Shown here: in pieces, positions 33,918 through 42,686 of the stretch
Layout: each line of letters opens with the position of its first letter
How positions within the stretch are numbered: the first letter of the stretch is position 1
From: Chromera velia
Lineage: Eukaryota > Sar > Chromeraceae
Direction of reading: 5' to 3'
DNA length: 42,686 nt
NCBI GenBank assembly: GCA_018398765.1
Contig: JAHBMJ010000570.1
Location: forward strand, 1-42,686
Notes under the pieces: model-generated
Told to the model about the DNA's origin: nothing
Databases searched by the model: none
What the model saw: only the letters and a program-made list of their open reading frames with translations
Translations under genes and position numbers: made by a program

Positions 33918-34774
33918 GGCTTCCCTTAACACATGCGAGCAGTCACGCACGCAGCACTCACACTATCTATAGGTAAGAAAGTATTCGTGCCGCGTCCTTC
34001 CTCCTTCCTGTTGCTTGGTGTCTGCTCACCGCTAGCAGAGAGGAGAAACCTGTATGATTGTGGGCCTTTCATACACACGTACAAATCCAGCGGGAACACC
34101 GCGAACGGGGCACTCGAAAGGAAGACGATGTCCGCAATGGAGGAAGTGGTGGAAGATTCGGCGAATCGGCTGGGTGCACGCTTGTATCCCTCCAGTCAAT
34201 CAAGTCTGGAGAAAAGTTGGCCCCGGAGTTTCAGCTTTGAGTGCACATTTTGAAATTTCTGTTCGCACCTGAGGCAGGCGTGGATGTTCGCACGGAGCGC
34301 CACTCAGAAATTTCTCACTTCGTCTTAATTGACAAAAACTGCAACGCTGAGTCAGACTGATCGGAGCGCACTCGAGCGTGCTTATAATTACTCTTTTGCC
34401 GCGTACGCGTACGCGTACATACATATTTTCTTTTTGACTGAAATGAAGTGGAATTGTGATGGAATTGAGTGCATGTGTTCCGCTTGTTCCTTTCGGTCCG
34501 TCGGCACAGTCCGTGCAGCAGCATAGAGCTGTGCATGATCGTGAAACACAATCCAAGTCAGGGTTTGAACTTCGACTTCTTCGGCTGAATTTCGCATCAC
34601 CAGCGCGTCTCGTTCTAGCTGTACATTTACATATATACAACGGCAGCATTTATAATGTATTCAACCATTCTTTGCCCCTCGTGAGTGATCAGCAGTCTGC
34701 TTTCACTTCCTCAGCGACCCACCAGAGGCAGAGGGTAGAAGCACTCCGAAAATCTAGAGCCAGACGTTGGCAAA
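33918..34774. promoter_or_regulatory. Shared divergent upstream region of PP2C and the polytopic membrane protein
   Basis: These 857 bp separate two outward-facing genes. A 16-base palindrome GTACGCGTACGCGTAC at about 34403-34418 contains two ACGCGT boxes, followed by ACATACATATTTTC. ACGCGT is the MCB cell-cycle element in yeast; a role here is only a guess. Short frames in the region look random. Confidence 0.4.
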
Positions 34775-36670
34775 ATGGCTGGAGACACAGAAAGTCTGTG
34801 GCAAGAGCGCACCGTCGACATCGAAAGTGACATCGACATAGCAGAGGAGTCCTGCTTTGTGTTGGATGAAGGCTGCCAAGTGCACACACGCTTCAGGCCC
34901 TCTCAAGCAGGCAGAAATGTCCCAGCCTGTCCGAGCTACCGCGGTTCCACCTCAACAGCAGGCAGAGGACCCGCTATTCCAATACCTTCGCTTCCCGTCG
35001 GCGAACTAACAGCAGGGACTGTGAACCACGACATCGATCTGGAAGAGGGGCACGTCCAGACAAATCGCTGCAGCAATGATGCTTGGGTAGTCCGTCTGAT
35101 TACCCCCCTTGGGAAGCACAAAGAGTGGTGTGCCTCCGATGGCTGGCGCACTCAGAGAGACAAAGATCAACAGTATGGGCAGCAAGTGCGTTCGATGGAA
35201 GAAGGGAGTGAGTGGGCGGACGACATCGGTTCAACGAACGAAGACTTGATGGTTCCCTGTTTCTCTGCAGTTCCCGAAGTGGAACGACCGGAGAGGGTTT
35301 TCCCTCCCTGTCTACCCATGAGCGTGAGCGGGGGCTCAGAGAATAATCCGTCAAATGGTATTAAGAGCCCCTCAAGCAAGATGTCTCGCTCCGCAAGGGG
35401 ATCAGGGACAAAGCAGCGAGAAGGGCTTTTCTTCGGGTGTACAGACGGTAGAAATAGAAGGAGGAATGGGGTGGGAGAAGACACGAGGGAAAGGGGGGGA
35501 CCGTCCTTGTTTGCTGTCTGTCCGACGCACTCAAAGAGGGCTCCAGAGGAGAGTGCATTCCTATCCATGAAGGGAGACACGGTTTTCTGGAACCCCCCCT
35601 CGTTTTCCCTTTCACAAAGCATTTTTGAATGCCTGGGGGTGCTCATCCTCGTATTTGTTGTTTTCGCAGCTGCACGGTTGGGCAGTTTGATTTCACACTC
35701 ATGGACCGAAGGGGAGCCTGCCGTTCTCCTCTCTGTAGTCGTTGTGGGGACGGGTTTGACAGGTCGGGTCTGGCTCGCGCTTCAGTTTTCTCTTTTTGCT
35801 TTCTGTGTTGTCTCTCACTTATTTTTTAACGAGTTATCTGTGACAGACAGGCGTGTTCAATATGCAGTTGTTTGTCTGCGGGAGTTTGTGTCTGAGGAGT
35901 GATTCCTGTGGTTGACTGATTCCCCCTCCGAGATTCTGTCACTTTCTGTCTTGTTACGAGCTGAACTGCATTGATGGTAGGCAAGTCAGATCATCTTTCT
36001 GCCCCTCTCTTCGTGTTTGGTGGTCCGACCCTGGTTTCGTTCATTCGTTCACGCATTCCTCCGATTGTGGTTTTGTTGATGTTACAGTGAATGGAACAGA
36101 TTAACTGCAGTGCCTGGTGGTGTGACTCTCCCCTTCCCCCCCGCCCCTCTCTGTCTCCCTCTTTGAGATCTGTCTCCCTCTGTGTCTGCCTACCTGCCTG
36201 CAGGTGTCTGTTCCTGGGGCCTGGTTGTCCCCTGGATCGAGACGCTGGTCCTCTCTGCCGCACAGGTGCTTGTGTCTGTGCTCTTCTCGTTGATGCTGGT
36301 CTCGAAGACCTGGACCGCAACGAATCCCGGGGGGGCTGCGTTGATCCTGGTTCTCTGCCCGTTGTTCTCCCTGACTGCCTCCTTGTCCATCGTCCTCCTC
36401 GTCGCGTTGGGCATCAACAATGAACACGAGGACCCGAGGAATATCGGCAGGAGACGCCTGGCACTGCCCTTTGCGTGGCTCCGACTGAACAGCGAGAGAG
36501 CGATGCAGATCTGCAAGCATGCCTTTCTCCTCCAAGCCCAGTTGCTTTCCATTACTGCGGTCCTTTCTGCTGCAGTGGCAATCTCGGGAGAGAACTTAGA
36601 GGAGACGGATGGAGACTTCTCTTTCGATCGAACAGTCTGGGGATTCGTGGTAAGTATTCAATCAGTCAAA

Positions 36671-36706
<36 letters not shown>

Positions 36707-38211
36707 GCACACACACACGAGAGCACGGGAATGCGTGTACTTACATTCCGGGACAGAGAAAGAGAAAAGTTGAATGGAGGAGGCGTATTTGTTGAAGAGC
36801 CTTCTTGAATCGTCTGCGCCATTGCTTTTACGCACCTGTCTTTGTCCTTCAATTCAATTGGGGGATTCCCGCTTCTTCTTTGCTCGCCTTCTTCTCTTTC
36901 CTATCCTCGTGTCTCTTTCTCTCTCGCACCCTCTGATCCCTCAGGTTGCGCACATGATCCTCATCATTTTGGCGACTGTGTCAAATCCACTTGCGTCCTC
37001 CCTGCCTGGATGCAACTCCGTGAACTGGGAGGGTGCGCTGTTTGGCAGAGAGAGGGGGGATGCGGACGTCCCCGCATACCGATTGATGAAGCCGCCTTGG
37101 TTCTCCGTCCGTCTCCCGGCAGATGCGGCCCAAATGCTCTCTGCCTCCGCCCTCCTGTATGCCTATGCCGCCCCGAGACTTCGCTGGGGAAATCCCTTGA
37201 GCTTCGGCTTTGCAGCCGTACTTGCGTTCTGTCACTGGGTCATTTGTGTTCTGCGTGCGCTGTGGGGGGGGCAGTCCGCCCCGGCAGAAGGCCCAAGACG
37301 CAGAAATCTGCATAACCTGGGGGTTGACGACAGCTCTGAGGCTTCGAGCAGCGATAGGGGGCTTTTGACAGTGGGAGGGCGGGAGGGGTCGGTGGGAAAG
37401 ACAGTTGAGATGCCTCTGTGCGCTGCTGTCCCATGGTTGGTGTGGAGATTAGATCGGTCAGGGGCCCCGGAAAGCGACGTTCCACCTCTACAGCGACATC
37501 ACAGTGGGAGCGCAGCCACCGCCCCTGCTGAGACCGCGAGTATGAGAGGGTCTGGGGGGGGGAATAGGGAAATAGGGGAGGTGCGGTTGACGGGAGTCAT
37601 GGGAAGGGGGAGAAGAAGGTGGGGGTCTTCCTCCTCGAGGGAGAGGGAATCTTCGGTTGAGGGGGGGAGTGTGGTTCGAACCCTCGAAAGAAGACTCCTG
37701 AATGAGGATCTTCGAGGTGAACTTTTGGGGGGTCAACTGATAGTTGACTTCGCGTTTTTTTGTGGCGTCGGGGTTTCCATGGGTACTCTGGAAGGGTTGG
37801 AAGAAGCTTTGAGTTTTGGACTCACGGCAGGATTGATGCTGGTTGTGGTCTTTGCGCTTTTTCTCCTCACAGTGTTCGTGAGACGCCGGGTTGTATACTA
37901 TGCGGTCAGTCAGTCTTTCTGATGATTTTCTCCTTTTCTTTCTCGGGTTGCTGCTGAGGCAGGATACCGATAAAATGGCCTCCATCAGACTAGTTTTTCT
38001 CAGGACAGATTTCTGGACGATAGTGCTTGGTTCTCTCTGGTTTACTCTTGTCACGTCTCACAGCTCTTCTCAATGTCCCTTGCATCTGTGTGTAGTGATT
38101 TGGTGTCTCTTCGCTCATTCGTTCTTTTCTTCCTTCCTTCTCCCACCCACCACCCCGCATCTCTGTCTGCGCGTATGTTTGAGTGTGCATGTGTGGATTT
38201 TTAAATCTGCA

Positions 38212-38248
<37 letters not shown>

Positions 38249-39861
38249 AGATTTTGAAGACGTACGCTGAGTTTCTCTCTACTAGGAGTGCCACTGCCCT
38301 CTCAGTAAGATCAGCCGTGAAAGTTCGGGGCCACTCGCCACACAAGGTCCCCCCAGGTGTGAGCGCCCTCCCTCAACATGAGCAGGAGCCGGGGAAAGCA
38401 AGTCCAAGAAAGGAAAAGACAGATGATGATGCGTGCAGCCCCCCCATGGGTCTCGTCACTCCCCCCTCTCCATCCGAGTTTTCGTCTCCCCTGCCGTCTC
38501 CCCCCCCTCCGATCATGTTGATAGAGGCCGATCACGAGGCTCCAGATCCTGAATCAGACGAAGAAGAAGAAGAGCACGAGGGCCAATCCGACGGGTTGAA
38601 CAATTTCTCTTCCACTCAGCACGTCATCCCAGAAGTCCCTCGACACTACCCCGCTTCTTCTCAATTTCACTTTCAGCTCGACGACCTGCCCCCCGTCCCA
38701 GCCTCTCGAATGGAGAGTCCCCGGGGTCCGGCAGAGACAGACCAAGACCAAGCGCATGAGGAGACCTTTACGGGGTCGATGCCCGAGAGTCCCAGACACG
38801 AGCTCGGCAGGTTAAAGACGGTGGAGAGACAAGATTCACAGAGAGAGCAAGAAAAAGAAAAAGAGAACGACTCGGTGTGTGACGGTGCGCCCTCTGAAGT
38901 TTCGGAAGCAGACCAAATTGTTGCTCTGGCGGTGTTTGCAGCTGTCAGTTCGAGAGGAGCTGCAGCTCTTCCTGGACGGAAGATGTCCAGCACGCACTCC
39001 ATGCCCTTCCCTCCCCCCCCGGACTGTCCCCCCCCCTGGTCCCCCCCCGGAGCCTTGCCTTCGTCTTCTTCCATTGCCGAAGAGGCCTCAAAAGCTTCCC
39101 CCTCTCGCAGTGCAACCTCAAGATCCCATTCTTGTTCCCAGTCTGCATTGCCGTTTGTTGGAAAATACACCAAAGCCGTCTCCTCTTCCGGGGTCGTTAC
39201 TACAGAGGTGCTGCGCCTCTCAACCGGCCTCCCTACTCTCCCCCCCTACCCCCTTTTTCCAGAAGATTGTCGGCGCTTCTCACGAGAAGCAGAAGAAACC
39301 GGGCTAGGCCGGCAGGTTCTCGTCAGAGAAATCACCTGTGGAGACGCGCCTGAGGATCCCGCAGACGTCCCCTCCCAAGCAGAGGAATACCAAAATGTCA
39401 ACTCAATAGGAAGTTTTCCCGGAGGCACAGAAAGAGAAAGAGGAAGAGAAAGAAATTCAAATGAGGCAGAACTCGATGAGACCTCCTCTGCCTCAGACTG
39501 GCGAGTTCGCCTCTCTGGCTGTCTCTCAGGGTCTCCAGGAGGATTTGCAGCCGGGTTGTTGAAGATGAAACCGAAAGAACCGACTCCCGACCTTGCTGTC
39601 GCCACACTGACGGGACCTGAGGGGGACGACATCAGTTCGGAGGCAGGAGCCTCACCCATAGACCCGCATCACTTGCCCCCTGGTCCTGCGTTGTCTTGTG
39701 TAGGCGGGTGGTCGTTGCAGACAGCGATTGAAGGGGCAGAGCGTGAAGAGGCAGAGGGGCGCGCACTGGCGACTCTTTGTTGGGGCGTACTCTTTCCGCA
39801 AGGGGGTCCCGGAAAGCCGACTTGTGTGTCTGCTAATTGGCGCCTCGGTCGGTTGGCTTGA
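34775..39861 (+). CDS. Large polytopic membrane protein with long disordered regions, family not recognised
   Basis: Exons are 34775 to about 35850 (donor unresolved), 36204-36649, 36945-37904 and 38251-39861. The last three join in phase. The ATG has an AAAATGG context. The protein would be about 1360 residues. Residues 1-270 are hydrophilic. About ten hydrophobic segments follow, for example VLILVFVVFAAARLGSL, LILVLCPLFSLTASLSIVLL, SITAVLSAAVAIS, MILIILATVSNPLASSL and TAGLMLVVVFALFLLTVFV. A 200-residue Ser/Gly/Arg-rich loop lies inside exon 3, and an acidic, Pro/Ser-rich tail of about 530 residues fills exon 4. The layout suggests a cytosolic-tailed transporter or scaffold, but no transporter signature is visible and I assign no function. 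Exon 4 may contain further unseen introns. It diverges from PP2C. Confidence 0.65.
36670..36720 (+). repeat. (AC)n microsatellite near the start of intron 2 of the membrane-protein gene
   Basis: About fifteen AC units followed by a few interrupted ones, about 20 bases past the GTAAGT donor. Confidence 0.9.
38213..38250 (+). repeat. (GT)n microsatellite forming the 3' splice site of intron 3
   Basis: An uninterrupted GT array runs straight into TACAG and the exon at 38251. It takes the place of the usual pyrimidine tract. Confidence 0.88.
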
Positions 39862-41768
39862 GCTTAAGCTGATATATCTGTTACCGTTTTTCGTCCTTCT
39901 GTGTCAGTTTGTAACTTGAACATTGACGATCTTTGATTCTGTACTTACTGCTCTTGTTTGGCTTGTTGGATTTCCTTCCCTCTTTTTGCAGCGCGGCTCA
40001 AGGCCGCTGCATGGAGGGTGAGCGGGCCTACCGGAGTTCTCCTTGCGGGTCGGTTGAGATTTGTGGCTGTGTCTGCGGGGGGCAGGGTGTTTTTTTCTTT
40101 TTTTTATAGCAGGCGGGAGATCTGGTGGTTCGGTTCTGCTTGTCGACTTTGGCAATTCTGTGCTGACGATTTTTGAGAGGACTGGGAAAGTAAGTGTGAC
40201 GTCAAAGACGGAAAGGACAATCTTCGTGCACGCACCGCTTGAATTGCCTTTGTTCTTCCTTGGTTTCTGGCATTTGTTTCCTTTTTTGTCGGTTTCGCCA
40301 CTCTTCCACCTCCGGATTTTCTCTTTCTTCCTGTGTCTGCAGGCACTCGTATCATTTGGCAGCTTCTCAGGTTCGCCTTCCCACTTCTCGTCATCTTCCT
40401 CCCGATGGGGCTTCTAGTCATTTTTTGAGTAACTGGAGAATCGACCTGCAGTGCAAAGCGGTCGTCAGATGAAACAGCGGCCTCCTGACTGAGCTCCGTC
40501 AAAACTTTGCAGAGAAAAAAAACGCAACTTTATAGTGCTTCAGAGTTTTCCCTCATTGAGAGATTTCCATTCTTTTTCTAAAGTCTTTCATATTGATGCA
40601 ATCATACATACTGTCAGAAGTAATGATATGAAGTAGTATCTAGAGTAGTACCCTGTTGAATTAGGATATAATTAGGTAAATTGGGGCCTGTTTTGTTACT
40701 TTTGTACAAAATAGATTTTATCAAAATTTTATAAGGTGTATGTTAGTTAGATAAGTTGGGTTCAAGCTTGTTAGCTATAGGAGATTTAGGGTCTTAATCG
40801 CTACCTATCGCTAGCTAAAATATATTAGGAAATGTGTTATATATTTTTATGAGTCATGACGGAATGATAGAGAAGCAATACCCTCTTTTTTTGTTATGCT
40901 GGTCTTTTCATCGACATGATCAATTTTAGTCTGAACTTAAATTAAATTGTTGCTCGGCAATGTTCGCAGAGTGTTCGTATCCTTGTTAGTAATAGTCGTT
41001 ACTTAGATGCGGCAACAGATCGGATAACAGGTCAGGCATGTATCAGATCGACCCATACACTTTAACTCTTTAATACTCTTTAAGCCTTTTCATGGTACAA
41101 TTACAGCTGATCTAGCTACTGATTCTAGCGTCCTAGCATTGACTCAGCTGCAGTCTCAGCAATAGTTATTTAGTTATAGTTTGAGGATGTTCAATCCTAT
41201 TTGGACCATTGAAGTCCGGGAACCCGGGGTAGTGCATTTTTATGAAATTTAAAAGTGAATTATAAAACTTTTACAAACACAGTGAGACTTATTTCAGCTC
41301 ACTTCACAATTTTCAGGAACAATTAACAAAAAAATTAAATAGGTCTATACAGTTCACTAGACAGTTCAACAGTTCTTAAGCAGCCTAAATTAAAGCAGGG
41401 GAGACTTTCCCTTCATTCAGGTGTGTTGATGCAGACAGAGGAAAGCAGTACTCTCTGCTGGAACATCATGATGCCCGCCGCGGTTAGCCGCGGTCCATGC
41501 AACAAAAAACGGGCCCGCGCCGGCCCCGCGGTACGTTTGGGGACCGCAGGCCCGCGGCCGGGGGAGCGTTGAAAGCGAAATGGCGAGATTCGGTGAGCCG
41601 TCTCCAGACTGAGTTTTGCAGTAACGCAGACTGTCCGACTCTGTTCGTTGACCGGATGACATCCCGCACTTCAGGTTCTTCTTGTAATGATCAAGGGGTC
41701 TGTAAGTCAGGGACTCGGAAAACGACGCCAGAGGCACTCTGAAGGCCTTGTTCAGCGATAGAAGTGCA
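39862..41768. other. Intergenic region: T-rich segment, AT-rich island, CpG-rich block before the RAP-like gene
   Basis: 39862-40500 is T-rich with short frames that could be a 3' untranslated region. 40510-41400 is an AT-rich island without genes. 41470-41580 is strongly CpG-rich and contains CCGCGGTTAGCCGCGG, suggesting a promoter for the gene starting at 41769. No transposon ends were identified. Confidence 0.5.
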
Positions 41769-42686
41769 ATGAAGTTGGGTCCCTCCGCGGAGACGGGGAG
41801 ACGGCATTGTCTCAGGAGTCTCTCGGGAAGCTTGGGGCTCTATGCAGGGGCAGTAGACGGTCTTCAGAGGGGACATGTGGCCTCTCTGAATCGTGTCCAG
41901 CTCGTTCAGATCAGGACGAAGGTGGATGTGTCGATATTTCCTCCATGGAGACGGTGGAGCAAGACGAAGCTCCGAATGGATCTCCAACCAAACTTCGACC
42001 TCCAGAACCTCTCCGACCCAGATATTCTCACGCGCGTTGCGATTGAGATGGTTCCTTGGAAAGCCCTTTCTGCACGGATGCCAATAGTCAAGAGGAAGAA
42101 TTTGGATTTTTTGGATTCGCTCATCGGTCGAATTTCAGAGCACCAGGAAACTTTTACAGAACTTCAGCTGGCACAGATCCTCATAGCGTTTGCTCAACTG
42201 ACGAATTATAGACACAGAGCATTTACAGACCTTGCCGGCCGAGTAACAGCCGAGGTTGCCAATGAACACAACGCAGTACATCTGCTGAAGGCTTTGAAAC
42301 GTCTGAATATCCCGAATAGCACAGTTCCACTCTTCGACGACGTTTGTGAGCGCGTTGCCTCCGAGGATGTATACCTCTCTGAGGAATCTCTCGCAGAAGT
42401 GATGCTCCTCCACAGGCAGCACAAGTGCATCACACCTGTGCTTTTTGATCATGTGATCGAGAGGCTCACACTCCGGTGGGGTGGCTGTCTGTCTAGATTT
42501 GCTCTGTCCTCTTCCCCTTCTCCTTTCTGTCTTCTCATCCCACCTTTTCTTCGACGCTTTCCCCTTTCTTCCGGTGCGAATGAGTGAAGGTCTCTTCTCC
42601 GACCTTCCGACCAACAATTGTTTTCTTCTGAGTCCCTCAAAGTCTCCAAAGTCTGACGTGTCACCTGCCCCTGATCCCCCCCCCCC
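41769..42686 (+). CDS. Helical-repeat protein of RAP/heptatricopeptide type, first exon only, runs off the window
   Basis: Exon 1 is 41769-42475 (phase 2, 235 codons plus 2 bases). It ends at a GTGGGG donor followed by a pyrimidine-rich intron that reaches the window edge, so the 3' part is missing. The N-terminus MKLGPSAETGRRHCLRS is basic and free of acidic clusters, as expected of an organelle transit peptide. The rest is made of paired amphipathic helices (FTELQLAQILIAFAQL; HNAVHLLKALKRLNI; LSEESLAEVMLLHRQH) spaced about 36-40 residues. In alveolates such arrays usually lead to a C-terminal RAP domain and act in mitochondrial or plastid rRNA/mRNA handling. The RAP domain itself would lie outside, so the family is inferred. 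Confidence 0.6.

Noticed and set aside
37668-37682. GTGGTTCGAACCC, which resembles a tRNA T-loop
   Set aside because: It lies inside a coding exon (VVRTLE) and no acceptor stem, D-arm or anticodon arm fits around it.
1-42686. CRISPR arrays, rRNA, operons, plasmid origins
   Set aside because: The tandem repeats are simple or splice-site derived, no rRNA motifs are seen, and the gene structure is eukaryotic.

Overview
The window is eukaryotic nuclear DNA. Every recognisable gene is split by spliceosomal introns, both strands carry genes, coding DNA is about half GC, and gene blocks are separated by AT-rich tracts and many microsatellites. My best guess is a chromerid-type alveolate alga such as Chromera velia. 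The reasons are an N-myristoylated PP2C with apicomplexan-like spacing, many short exons, and RAP/heptatricopeptide-like helical repeats at the right edge. This is inference; I recognised no species marker. Both ends of the window are C homopolymers, which suggests a contig bounded by assembly breaks.

Layout. 1-1204: pyrimidine repeat and non-coding sequence. 1205-2963 (+): methylthioribulose-1-phosphate dehydratase (MtnB/APIP) in four exons. 2964-5925: mostly non-coding with an AT-rich island. 5926-9137 (-): a 946-residue nuclear-type protein with two NUMOD1-like DNA-binding modules, an AT-hook-like motif, RGG repeats and a Pro/Tyr-rich tail. 10201-10593 (+): a small unknown protein with a myristoylation motif. 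11245-18034 (-): a TerC-family membrane protein in twelve exons. 18614-20321 (+): a TPR protein with an Hsp90-type carboxylate clamp. 20322-27100: AT-rich repeat territory with two hAT-like elements, a long inverted-repeat pair, a CATC-type minisatellite and a doubtful gene remnant. 29005-33917 (-): a PP2C phosphatase in ten exons with all metal-binding aspartates and an N-myristoylation signal. 34775-39861 (+): an unrecognised polytopic membrane protein. 41769 to the right edge (+): the first exon of a helical-repeat, probably organellar RNA-binding, protein.

The genes do not form a pathway. They look like independent housekeeping and signalling genes: methionine salvage, membrane ion homeostasis, chaperone assistance, dephosphorylation and organelle RNA metabolism. 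The PP2C and the polytopic membrane protein are divergent and share an 857-bp upstream region. The NUMOD1 gene and the small myristoyl-motif gene are also divergent.

The most notable observations are as follows. (1) More than half of the introns I could place have C at donor position +3, often in a GTCAGTCAG string. (2) TerC carries two small tandem duplications that copy splice sites, giving four acceptors in front of one exon and two donors behind another. (3) There are two hAT-like elements, one with a perfect and one with a near-perfect 8-bp target duplication. (4) Two NUMOD1-like modules sit in a nuclear-looking host protein. Gene models were built by hand from splice-site phase and protein similarity recalled from memory; no search was run.
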